A program made the position numbers and the translations under genes. A DNA stretch of 52,108 nt from Flavobacterium branchiophilum NBRC 15030 = ATCC 35035 (GTDB lineage: Bacteria > Bacteroidota > Bacteroidia > Flavobacteriales > Flavobacteriaceae): positions 1 through 52,108 of the forward strand of contig NZ_MUGT01000046.1 of NCBI RefSeq assembly GCF_002217205.1, in the 5' to 3' direction. This document shows positions 45,574 to 52,108 of the stretch, piece by piece (the first letter of the stretch is position 1; every line of letters starts with the position of its first letter). The notes under the pieces were generated by a model that saw only the letters and a list, made by a program, of their open reading frames with translations, did not search any database and was not told where the DNA came from.

Positions 45574-46251
45574 ATGCTAAAATTGGGTCATCGTGGAGCA
45601 AAGGGTTATGAACCCGAAAATACACTAGTATCTTTTCAAAAAGCTTTGCTTTTGGGGGCAAACGGTATAGAATTGGATGTTCAATTGACTAAAGACAATG
45701 TTTTGGTAGTCATGCACGACGAAAGTGTGGACCGCACAACAAATGGTAGTGGACTGGTTAAAGATTTTTTGTTTAAAGAAATCCAATCGCTTCGCATCAA
45801 TAACCAGCACCCAATTCCAAGTTTAGAACAAGTACTCACTCATTTTGGAACTACTACTTTGTTGAATATTGAACTAAAAGCAGACGATGGGGTAGATGTA
45901 TTGCTATATTTGTTAAATAAAAAAATAAAAAAACAAGTTATTTCATACAAAAATTTACTCCTCTCAAGTTTCAATTGGCAATTATTGCAACAATTGCGTT
46001 TTGAAAACCATCAAATTCCAATTGGCATTTTAACAGAAACCAATTTAGACCTTGCTTTTCATTTTGCAAAATTTATAAAAGCCGAAAATTTGCATCCCTA
46101 TTATCATTTATTAAACCAAGAGAATGTTGCTACAATACAACAAAAAAATATTAAAGTTATTGCTTGGACAGTGAATCATATAGAAGAGGTCAATCAAATG
46201 AAACAGATTGGTGTTTCTGGTATCATATCCGATTTTCCAGACATTATTTAA
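45574..46251 (+). CDS. Glycerophosphodiester phosphodiesterase
   Basis: A 225-residue GDPD enzyme that hydrolyses glycerophosphodiesters to glycerol-3-phosphate and an alcohol. The catalytic signature is LGHRGAKGYEPENT (H6), then GIELDVQLTKDNVLVVMHDE with the metal-binding E/D and second histidine, and DRTTNGSG. The later NIELKAD and VIAWTVNH strands complete the TIM barrel. No signal peptide, so cytosolic. It starts four bases after the CAMCRA gene and probably shares its transcript. Confidence 0.93.
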   Translation: MLKLGHRGAKGYEPENTLVSFQKALLLGANGIELDVQLTKDNVLVVMHDESVDRTTNGSGLVKDFLFKEIQSLRINNQHPIPSLEQVLTHFGTTTLLNIELKADDGVDVLLYLLNKKIKKQVISYKNLLLSSFNWQLLQQLRFENHQIPIGILTETNLDLAFHFAKFIKAENLHPYYHLLNQENVATIQQKNIKVIAWTVNHIEEVNQMKQIGVSGIISDFPDII

Positions 46252-46458
46252 TATCAAATGTATTTATAAAATGGACCCAAGATGTGTAGTTATTTTTTAG
46301 AAAAAATGTTCAAAAAAATCGTTGTATAGCTGTGCTTCGGGACTATTTGTTTTGACTCATTTTAGCTAGAAAGAGTAAGAAGATTGGGCTATTTTATATT
46401 TATATTGAATAATATAAAGCTTACAATAAATATTAAAATTTTATACGTCAAATAAAAA

Positions 46459-47682
46459 ATGAATCAACAATATGATGTAATAATCGTTGGGGGAGGAGCT
46501 TCTGGTTTTTTTACCGCTATCAATATTGCCGAACAACAACCACATATAAAAATAGCCATTTTAGAAAGAGGTAAAGAGGTATTATCAAAAGTACGCATAT
46601 CTGGCGGAGGCCGATGCAATGTAACCCACGCTTGTTTTGAACCCAACGAGTTGGTCAAATTTTATCCACGAGGCGAAAAAGAATTAAAAGGACCCTTCCA
46701 TCAATTTTGTTCAGGAGATACAGTAGAATGGTTTGAAAATCATGGAGTTACCCTTAAAACAGAGCCCGACGGCAGAATGTTTCCAGAATCAAATAGTGCA
46801 CAAACCATTATCGATTGTTTTTTAAAACAAGCACAACAATATGCCATAACAGTTTTAACAAACCACAGTGTTCAGCATATTTTTAAGAGTCGAGAAGGTT
46901 GGAAAATCGAAACCCATCAAGCCCAATTTTGGTCGCCCATTTTGGTTTTATGCACAGGAAGCAATCCAAAAATTTGGGAAATGCTTCAAAACCAAGGCCA
47001 TGCCATCATACCACCCGTGCCATCGTTATTTACATTCAACACCCGAGATGTACGCATACAAACACTACCAGGCGTAGCAACCAAAGCAACAATACAAATC
47101 AAGGGTACAAAATTTCATGTTGCAGGCGATTTGTTAGTTACCCACTGGGGTTTGAGTGGCCCAGCAATATTAAAACTTTCGGCCATAGCAGCACGTTATT
47201 TAGCAGAAATAAATTATAAATTTGAAATCATTATCAATTGGCTATTCGATACCGATACTACAACAGCCTTTGAAATTTTATTAGAAACCAAAAAAAATCA
47301 TGCCAAAAAAGCCATTTCAAAAAAAAGCCCTTTTCAAATTCCCAATCGACTTTGGGAACAAAAAGTTATAGCAGCAGCCATACCAACAGATTTAAAATGG
47401 GCCGATTGTACCAAAACACAAGTGCAGCAACTACTAGCACAATTACTACAAAGCACCTTTCAAATCAATGGAAAAAGCACCTTTAAAGAAGAATTTGTAA
47501 CCGCTGGAGGCATAGATTTGAAAGAAATTAATTTCAAAACAATGGAAAGTAAGCTACACCCCAACTTATATTTTGCGGGTGAAATTTTAAATATAGATGC
47601 CGTAACAGGAGGATTCAATTTCCAAAATGCCTGGACAACAGGACATGTAGTAGCACGTGCTATTGTAAATGAATACATATAA
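46459..47682 (+). CDS. BaiN/HI0933-type NAD(P)/FAD-dependent oxidoreductase
   Basis: A 407-residue flavoprotein. The FAD-binding dinucleotide fold is VIIVGGGASGFFTAIN (residues 7-22), followed by the family motif RISGGGRCNVTHA and a C-terminal FAD motif GEILNIDAVTGGFNFQNAW. This matches the YhiN/HI0933/BaiN group; in gut bacteria BaiN acts on bile acids, but most members have no known substrate, and a bile-acid role should not be assumed here. It is a stand-alone gene followed by a long noncoding interval. Confidence 0.9.
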   Translation: MNQQYDVIIVGGGASGFFTAINIAEQQPHIKIAILERGKEVLSKVRISGGGRCNVTHACFEPNELVKFYPRGEKELKGPFHQFCSGDTVEWFENHGVTLKTEPDGRMFPESNSAQTIIDCFLKQAQQYAITVLTNHSVQHIFKSREGWKIETHQAQFWSPILVLCTGSNPKIWEMLQNQGHAIIPPVPSLFTFNTRDVRIQTLPGVATKATIQIKGTKFHVAGDLLVTHWGLSGPAILKLSAIAARYLAEINYKFEIIINWLFDTDTTTAFEILLETKKNHAKKAISKKSPFQIPNRLWEQKVIAAAIPTDLKWADCTKTQVQQLLAQLLQSTFQINGKSTFKEEFVTAGGIDLKEINFKTMESKLHPNLYFAGEILNIDAVTGGFNFQNAWTTGHVVARAIVNEYI

Positions 47683-47746
47683 TTTTTTTATCTGATATGT
47701 AATCCTATTTTAGAAAAATAAATCGTAATACAATATTTTTTTGTGC

Positions 47747-47882
47747 GTTCCCCAAGGGTCGGGCTTTTCGTTTCAAACAACGTACATTGAACTCCAAAAG
47801 AAATATAATATTGTGAAATAATCTTTTTTGTTTTTAAAGAAAAAACAAAAAAGGATTTCCACTACTATCCCTAACGCAAAAA
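47747..47882 (-). repeat. Dispersed repeat element, copy B (longer)
   Basis: Read on the minus strand it opens GCGTTAGGGATAG ... GTGGAAATCC, like copy A at 2138-2170. It continues through a perfect T/A hairpin (CTTTTTTGTTTTT / AAAAACAAAAAAG, 47823-47852) and closes with CGAAAAGCCCGACCC TTGGGGAAC. I recall elements with these two ends in flavobacterial genomes; the outer limits are approximate. Confidence 0.5.
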
Positions 47883-48000
47883 GACATTAGGAAGTTGAAG
47901 AAACAACATGGACTATTTTGGTATGACTTACAATTAGCCCTATTACTATTTTAAGTTTTTTTGCAATACTTATATAAAACATAAAAAAATGTAAAAATAG

Positions 48001-48032
48001 TTTTCAGAAATAAAAAAATAGTTTTATGTTTG
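48001..48032 (+). promoter_or_regulatory. Promoter-like module 1
   Basis: TTTTC at 48001-48005 and TATGTTTG at 48025-48032, about 20 bases apart, followed two bases later by GTGGATATA. No open frame follows, so if active it would read into noncoding DNA and module 2. Confidence 0.4.
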
Positions 48033-48407
48033 TAGTGGATATACGAGTGATAAAAGCAAAAGCAAATTTTACATTTAAAATAAATTAAAGTTAGCAAACC
48101 ATTTTTAACAAACCCTATTCAAGCAGCTTTTTTTTCAAAAACAAGATGACCTACAAAAAATGTAGCGACCTTTCATCCATAGCTCAAAGGCGACCTTCAG
48201 TTAGACTCCACAAGAGTAACCCTGAACATACAGCAACAAACTGCTGGCACAATTTTGAAAAAAATATGTTGTAATGATACGTTTGTTTTACGATAATATT
48301 TATTCATGTGGCTTTTTTATAAAAAAGTTGCAAATTTTTTTTTTGTTTGTACTTTTGTGAAGTGGATATAGAATGTTAAAAACGCAATAACTTTCGTATA
48401 TCTACTA
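48033..48407. repeat. 14-base inverted repeat abutting the recombination core
   Basis: TAGTGGATATACGA at 48033-48046 and TCGTATATCTACTA at 48394-48407 are complementary at 13 of 14 positions. The right copy directly touches GTTAGCGG. A nearer partial copy, GTGGATATA at 48362-48370, can also pair with the right arm (8 of 9). Confidence 0.6.
48328..48357 (+). promoter_or_regulatory. Promoter-like module 2 in front of the first cassette
   Basis: TTG at 48328-48330 and TACTTTTG at 48350-48357 with a 19-base spacer, a good Bacteroidota promoter. It lies 50 bases upstream of the GTTAGCGG core and about 180 bases before the hydrolase start, a position similar to an integron cassette promoter. Confidence 0.6.
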
Positions 48408-48415
48408 GTTAGCGG
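48408..48415 (+). other. Candidate recombination core GTTAGCGG (left cassette junction)
   Basis: Matches the integron R'' form GTTRRRY at GTTAG, and is the exact reverse complement of CCGCTAAC at 50452-50459, which opens the hairpin at the far end of the three-gene unit. In an integron, the bases after G belong to the cassette and pair with its own attC when circular, which is what is seen here. It may be an attI-like or preceding attC end. Confidence 0.55.
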
Positions 48416-48535
48416 AAACCCTTTGAGACCACTCGCCAAACTTACACCTTCAAACATTTTGAAATTGTTTTTTTAAGTTCTGTAACATTTCAGAATATCT
48501 CGTATCTAAAAGACGAACAATTAAATAATAGTAAA

Positions 48536-49387
48536 ATGAACAGATTAAAAAGTGCAATCATATTCCCCCTATTTATCGCTTTATGCGTAAATACTTTTGG
48601 ACAAAACAAAACAAATACCTTTGAGGTAGTTAAAAGCGGACAAGGTAGTAAATCAATGATTTTCATTCCAGGATTTTCCTGTTCAGGCGAAGTTTGGAAC
48701 GAAACAAAAACAAAGTTTGAGAAAGATTATACTTGTTACACATTAACAATGGTGGGTTTTGCAGGAGTAAAACCACAACCAAACTCGTCATTTAAAAATT
48801 GGGAAACCAGCATTGCCAGTTACATAAAAGAAAATAAAATTGACAAGCCAATTATTATTGGACACAGTATGGGTGGTGGTTTGGCTTTGGCACTTGCATC
48901 AGATTATCCAGAACTCATTGAAAAAATTATTGTTGTAGATGCACTTCCTTGTTTGCCTGCCTTGATGAATCCAACTTTTAAAACAGTAGAAAAACAAGAC
49001 TGTTCAGCAATGTTAAATCAGATTAGTTCAGCAACGAATGAACAATTTTACCAAATGCAAAAAATGTCAATTCAACAACTTGTTGCAGATACCTCAAAAA
49101 GAGAATTGGTAATAGGTTGGAGTATGAAATCAGACAGAAAAACTTTTGCTGAAATGTACTGTGATTTTTCAAACACAGATTTGAGAGAAAAGATTAAGAA
49201 TATTAAATGCCCTACTTTGATTTTATTGGAGGAATATTTTAAAAATGTAAAACCTGCCATAGAAGAGCAATATAAAAACTTAAAAACAGCCAACTTGCAA
49301 TATTCCAACAAAGGACTGCATTTTATAATGTATGACGACAAGGAATGGTATTTTAGCCAGTTGAATAATTTCATTACAACGAAATAA
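48536..49387 (+). CDS. Secreted alpha/beta hydrolase
   Basis: A 283-residue protein with a signal peptide (about residues 1-22, cleavage near TFG/Q). The alpha/beta-hydrolase fold shows the oxyanion-side FIPGFSCSGEVW, nucleophile S111 in IIGHSMGGGLALAL and the terminal histidine in NKGLHFIMYDD. The acid residue is probably in LILLEEYFKN. Substrate unknown; lipase, esterase or small-molecule hydrolase are all possible. It is the first gene of a three-gene unit that sits between integron-like cores; the sigma factor gene starts one base after its stop. Confidence 0.85.
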   Translation: MNRLKSAIIFPLFIALCVNTFGQNKTNTFEVVKSGQGSKSMIFIPGFSCSGEVWNETKTKFEKDYTCYTLTMVGFAGVKPQPNSSFKNWETSIASYIKENKIDKPIIIGHSMGGGLALALASDYPELIEKIIVVDALPCLPALMNPTFKTVEKQDCSAMLNQISSATNEQFYQMQKMSIQQLVADTSKRELVIGWSMKSDRKTFAEMYCDFSNTDLREKIKNIKCPTLILLEEYFKNVKPAIEEQYKNLKTANLQYSNKGLHFIMYDDKEWYFSQLNNFITTK

Positions 49388-49388
49388 A

Positions 49389-49859
49389 ATGGTATTTGAA
49401 GATATATATAAAGCGTATTGGCAAAAAATATTTCGTTTGTGTATGGGTTATATAAATGACTACGACCTTGCACAAGATATGGCACAGGAAACATTTATTA
49501 TCGTTTGGCAACAACTACCAAAATTTAGAAATGAAGCTAATATTAGCACTTGGATTTTTAGAATTGCTTCTAATAAATGCTTACGACAAATTGAAAAACA
49601 AAACCGTTTCCTAAAAGCAGAATTGCCAATCAATTTGAAACAAGAAAAAGAAGAAAATATTGAACCTCAAATTCAATTTTTATATAAGTGTATTTCGGAA
49701 TTGCCAGAAACAGACCGTATCATTATTTCACTAGAATTAGAAAATATAAAACAATCCGAAATAGCCATTATTGTTGGACTTTCAGAAGTCAACATAAGAG
49801 TGAAAATTCATAGAATAAAAGAAAAATTAACTCAAAAATTTAAAGAAAATGAACAGTAA
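49389..49859 (+). CDS. ECF-type RNA polymerase sigma factor
   Basis: A 156-residue sigma-70 family factor with only regions 2 and 4. Region 2: YINDYDLAQDMAQETFIIVW and STWIFRIASNKCL. Region 4: LPETDRIIISLELENIKQSEIA and the recognition helix VGLSEVNIRVKIHRIKEKL. It would redirect RNA polymerase to a small regulon. It lies between the hydrolase and a four-helix membrane protein that overlaps its end by 11 bases. A membrane protein coupled to an ECF factor is often its anti-sigma factor, though no zinc-finger (ZAS) motif is seen there. Confidence 0.9.
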   Translation: MVFEDIYKAYWQKIFRLCMGYINDYDLAQDMAQETFIIVWQQLPKFRNEANISTWIFRIASNKCLRQIEKQNRFLKAELPINLKQEKEENIEPQIQFLYKCISELPETDRIIISLELENIKQSEIAIIVGLSEVNIRVKIHRIKEKLTQKFKENEQ

Positions 49860-50445
49860 TATAAATTTTAACGAATTGTGGGCAAAGCAAAAAACAGGAG
49901 AGCCTAACAAAGAAGATTTGTTGTCGAAAATAAATAAATTCAAAAAATCCAATTTAAAAAGATTAATCATAACAAACCTTTTACTAATTATAACCTCTTT
50001 ATTTATTATTTTCATTTGGGTGTACTATCAACCACAAATGATTACAACAAAAATAGGGATTATATTAACTATTTTGGCAATGGTAATTTTTGTAATCGCA
50101 TACAACCAAAGTTTTGCACTTTTCAGAAAAACAACTAATACACAAAGTAATAGTGAATACTTGAAAAACTTGATAGCCATTAAAGCAAAACAACAATATA
50201 TGCAAACTACAATGTTGAATTTATATTTTGTTTTGCTTTCAACAGGAATTGGCTTGTATATGTACGAATACACACAGCTAATGACAGCTTTTTGGGGAAT
50301 ATTTGTTTATGGGATTACTTCAATTTGGATTCTATTTAATTGGTTTTATTTAAGACCAAAGCAAATTAAAAAACAACAATCTAAATTAGACGAAATTATT
50401 GGTAAATTTGAAATGTTAAACGAACAACTTAACGAAAAAGAATAA
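49849..50445 (+). CDS. Membrane protein coupled to the sigma factor (possible anti-sigma)
   Basis: A 198-residue protein. A cytosolic N-terminus of about 38 residues (NFNELWAKQKTGEP..., NKFKKSNLKR) precedes four predicted helices at about 39-60, 65-83, 120-138 and 143-165, and a charged coiled-coil C-terminus (QQSKLDEIIGKFEMLNEQL). Its start overlaps the sigma gene by 11 bases, suggesting stoichiometric expression. The topology and position suggest an anti-sigma or signalling role, but no known anti-sigma domain is recognised. Its stop lies seven bases before the attC-like hairpin. Confidence 0.7.
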   Translation: MNSNINFNELWAKQKTGEPNKEDLLSKINKFKKSNLKRLIITNLLLIITSLFIIFIWVYYQPQMITTKIGIILTILAMVIFVIAYNQSFALFRKTTNTQSNSEYLKNLIAIKAKQQYMQTTMLNLYFVLLSTGIGLYMYEYTQLMTAFWGIFVYGITSIWILFNWFYLRPKQIKKQQSKLDEIIGKFEMLNEQLNEKE

Positions 50446-50451
50446 GGGCAT

Positions 50452-50579
50452 CCGCTAACAGCAGCTTGGCAAAATGGCGGGTTCAGTGCTAAACTGAACA
50501 TTCGGATTTCTAATAAACATTAGTACTATATTGAACACTTGTGCTTCTAAATCCGCCATTTCTGCAAGCTGCAAAACGT
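50452..50579 (+). other. attC-like hairpin closing the three-gene cassette (interrupted by intron)
   Basis: Opens with CCGCTAAC (R'-like) and then GCAGCTTGGCAAAATGGCGG (50461-50480), which pairs with CCGCCATTTCTGCAAGCTGC (50553-50572) at 17 of 20 positions, with the mismatches clustered as in attC bulges. Inside are a second perfect hairpin GTTCAGT(GCTAA)ACTGAAC and CGGATTT / AAATCCG. The right core is split: G-T at 50578-50579 and TAGTC at 51382-51386, which join to GTTAGTC when the intron is removed. Total length without the intron is about 133 bases, similar to long Vibrio-type attC sites. Confidence 0.7.
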
Positions 50580-51381
50580 GTGTGACTTGAACAACAACGC
50601 AGTTGTTGATGCTTTAAAACAGATGAGAGTAGGTCTCTCGATGACGACTTTCAGGAGTAGTTATCACTTGAGCGAAGCGGATGCACGGATACCTAAAAAC
50701 AATAAAAAATAATCCGTAAACCACTTTGTGCTGCATTATTAGGAAACTATGGTGTGGTGAGCGACAAAGAAAAACGACAACAAGATTGCTGTAGGTATGT
50801 TTATGTGAGTTGAACATGTCCGAGAAATAATGTGTAAAAACACATTATTTAGAAGGAGGCGAGCGTAGCTCTGAACCAATGATGAAGCCTCGTAAGCGCA
50901 AAAGACGATGTCAAAAATAGGTAGTTACGTTTGTACCTATGACCAAGTGTATTGGAAACCTGATTACTGAATACACGGCATCCGGGGTTAAGTTGGCAAG
51001 ACGCATCAATAGGCTGTTTTAAGGAACAAGTGAACTCTATATTGTTCTGCCAAATCGCAAGAGGAAACAGACAACAAAGGATGTGGTTGAGATATAGGGG
51101 GCAGACCTAGTCGTAGTAGTGATGAAGTTTCTGTAATGGAAATGGAGCAAAGGGCTAGGCTTAGTAAGTTTTACTAACAATTAACAACCAGAAATGGGAT
51201 GATTGATTATTACGAAACAAAATCACAGCCAATAACTAATTTATTTTTACATTGGTTATTGGTATATCCATAAATATAATTATATTTGTGTGATTTAATA
51301 CTATGAAGAGCCGTGTGAAGGGAGACTTTCAAGCACGGTTCCGTGAGAAAGCAGGGGTGAAATTCCCTTGCGTGACTCGAT
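50580..51381 (+). mobile_element. Group II intron, RT-less deletion derivative
   Basis: The 5' end is GTGTGAC. Domain V is 51308-51341 (34 nt): GAGCCGTG pairs with CACGGTTC, AGC triad at 51309-51311, distal stem TGAAGG/CTTTCA with a GAGA tetraloop. Domain VI follows, with branch-point A likely at 51375, and the 3' end is CTCGAT. EBS1 is ACGTTT at 50927-50932, in the loop of a 7-base stem (ATAGGTA/TACCTAT); it is the exact complement of IBS1 AAACGT (50574-50579) and fixes the 5' boundary. Domain III-like pairing CCTAG/CTAGG spans about 51107-51157. Domain IV is only about 150 nt, with the reverse-transcriptase gene deleted. Length 802 nt. It may still splice if a helper protein acts in trans. 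Confidence 0.88.
51199..51273 (+). pseudogene. Stub of the intron-encoded reverse transcriptase
   Basis: A 24-codon frame in domain IV beginning MIDYYETKSQPITN, which resembles the first residues of group II intron RT/maturases as I recall them. It then runs into unrelated codons and a TAA. All RT, maturase and endonuclease domains are gone. The breakpoint lies near 51240, where a hairpin (CCAATAAC / GTTATTGG) now caps domain IV. Confidence 0.6.
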
Positions 51382-51415
51382 TAGTCACAATTATAACAAC
51401 TGACATTTTTAAACT

Positions 51416-52075
51416 ATGAAAATTGCTTTTAAAACAAGAAACTTTTATGCCGACGAGTTACAACTTTTAAGGACAATAAAAACTCAAAAGAATAAAGAAG
51501 CAAACGGAAAAATTAAAGTTTATCACTTTATTATTGCAGGAGTTGCAGGAGCAGGATTAACTTATATTACTACGCTAATTCCAGATAGTTTTTGGACTTT
51601 CTTTTTTGGAACAATTGCTGTTTTTGCATTTTCATTTATTGTCTTTATGCCGTACGAGATTTATAAAGCAAACAAAAAACATAAAACCTTTCTGTCTCAA
51701 CTCAATTCATTAATTGACAAAGGTACCGTTGATACTTGGCAAATTAAAACTAAAAGAATTGCTGTTGCTCCAGAATATGAGGACGAAAGCGATTTATATA
51801 TTATTGAACTTAACGAAAACGAAGTCTTATTTCTTTGGGACACTGAATACAACCTAAACAAAAAATTTCCTTGCCTAGACTTTGAAATTTACGAAGACGC
51901 TTTTTTTAAACTATTAGGCAAACAAATCTATACTTCAAGTGAAAAAATTAAGCCAATAAAAATAGATAAGAAAGCAAAATGGAATTATATGAAGAAGAAT
52001 GGTATAAATGGACACTTAGAAACTGAAAAAATTAACTTTGACGAACTAATATTACGATATAATAACTGTGCCTAA
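51416..52075 (+). CDS. Cassette-borne membrane protein of unknown function
   Basis: A 219-residue protein not recognised. A cytosolic N-terminus (about 1-33) is followed by two predicted helices, HFIIAGVAGAGLTYITTLI and FFFGTIAVFAFSFIVFMPY, then a polar C-terminal domain of about 135 residues with strands such as IKTKRIAVAPEYED, LYIIELNENEVLFLWDTEY. It starts 34 bases after the intron's 3' exon junction. The TAA stop (52073-52075) lies within the core-like GCCTAAC at 52070-52076, a common arrangement for integron cassette genes. Small membrane proteins of unknown function are frequent cassette cargo. Confidence 0.75.
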   Translation: MKIAFKTRNFYADELQLLRTIKTQKNKEANGKIKVYHFIIAGVAGAGLTYITTLIPDSFWTFFFGTIAVFAFSFIVFMPYEIYKANKKHKTFLSQLNSLIDKGTVDTWQIKTKRIAVAPEYEDESDLYIIELNENEVLFLWDTEYNLNKKFPCLDFEIYEDAFFKLLGKQIYTSSEKIKPIKIDKKAKWNYMKKNGINGHLETEKINFDELILRYNNCA

Positions 52076-52108
52076 CAGCTAGCCTTTCATTGCATCTGCA
52101 AGCCGAGC
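52070..52108 (+). other. Start of a second attC-like site, cut by the window edge
   Basis: GCCTAAC fits the R' consensus RYYYAAC exactly and is followed by AGC, like the first site (CTAACAGC in both). Its complement GTTAGGC differs by one base from GTTAGTC, the restored core at the start of this cassette, so the two ends could pair. The right half lies beyond the window. Confidence 0.55.

Larger units (their letters stand above)
47683..48535. other. Noncoding interval at the left edge of the accessory region
   Basis: 853 bases without a credible gene. In order: a dispersed repeat element (47747-47882), two promoter-like modules each followed by GTGGATATA, a 14-base inverted repeat ending at a recombination-core-like GTTAGCGG (48408), and the 127-base leader of the hydrolase gene. 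Base composition between 48140 and 48250 is less AT-rich than its surroundings. Confidence 0.6.

Noticed and set aside
46252..46458. Possible small RNA or gene between the GDPD and BaiN-like genes
   Set aside because: AT-rich, with no stable hairpin with T run, no promoter pair and no frame of note.
47683..48535. Degraded integrase gene upstream of the cassettes
   Set aside because: No frame on either strand shows tyrosine-recombinase motifs; the interval has no long open frame.
50446..51415. Ribosomal or transfer RNA gene in the structured region after the sigma operon
   Set aside because: The structure is explained by the attC-like hairpin and the group II intron; there is no tRNA cloverleaf or rRNA motif.

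Overview
The window is chromosomal DNA from a member of the Bacteroidota, most likely a flavobacterium-like (Flavobacteriales) organism. The evidence is strong AT richness, many promoters with the Bacteroidota -7 box TAnnTTTG, a subtilase with a type IX secretion sorting domain, and lineage-typical families and gene orders (DUF4294, DUF151 bifunctional nuclease, surE-lpxB-NlpC/P60, cyoE-cox3-cox3-cox4-SCO-DUF420).

Layout. 1-11.3 kb is housekeeping: an M42 aminopeptidase, a DUF4294 protein, IlvE, the tRNA wobble-uridine enzymes MnmD and MnmA, a secreted subtilase behind an 11-copy 14-bp tandem repeat, a NUDIX hydrolase, an acyltransferase, a short GNAT and a PH/SHOCT protein. 11.9-31.1 kb is one long plus-strand run. 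It opens with a sensory module (FIST protein, hybrid histidine kinase with Hpt, single-domain response regulator) and continues without a clear break into a polysaccharide locus: export lipoprotein, chain-length protein, flippase, polymerase, glycosyltransferases, acyltransferase, a three-part kinase-like fusion and a WecA-type initiating transferase. 31.1-37.7 kb is minus strand: thyA, the DUF151 nuclease, electron-transfer flavoprotein etfB/etfA, an NlpC/P60 lipoprotein, lpxB and surE. 37.9-46.3 kb is plus strand: a Prc-type protease, then heme O synthase and cytochrome oxidase subunits with SCO-type copper proteins, and a glycerophosphodiesterase. 46.5-47.7 kb is a BaiN/HI0933-type flavoprotein.

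48.4-52.1 kb looks like accessory DNA organised as integron-type gene cassettes without a visible integrase (a CALIN-like array). A three-gene unit (alpha/beta hydrolase, ECF sigma factor, membrane protein) begins at a GTTAGCGG core and ends in a long hairpin that begins with the complementary CCGCTAAC. An 802-nt group II intron lies exactly inside the right-hand recombination core of that hairpin. It retains domain V, domain VI and an EBS1 loop that matches the six bases before its 5' end, but its reverse-transcriptase gene is reduced to a 24-codon stub. Removing the intron restores the core GTTAGTC. A second cassette then carries one membrane protein gene whose stop codon lies inside the next core, GCCTAAC. 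This intron-in-attC arrangement is the most unusual structure in the window.

Start codons were moved downstream where an upstream in-frame start was TTG or lay on a promoter. All functions are read from sequence motifs; no database search was run.
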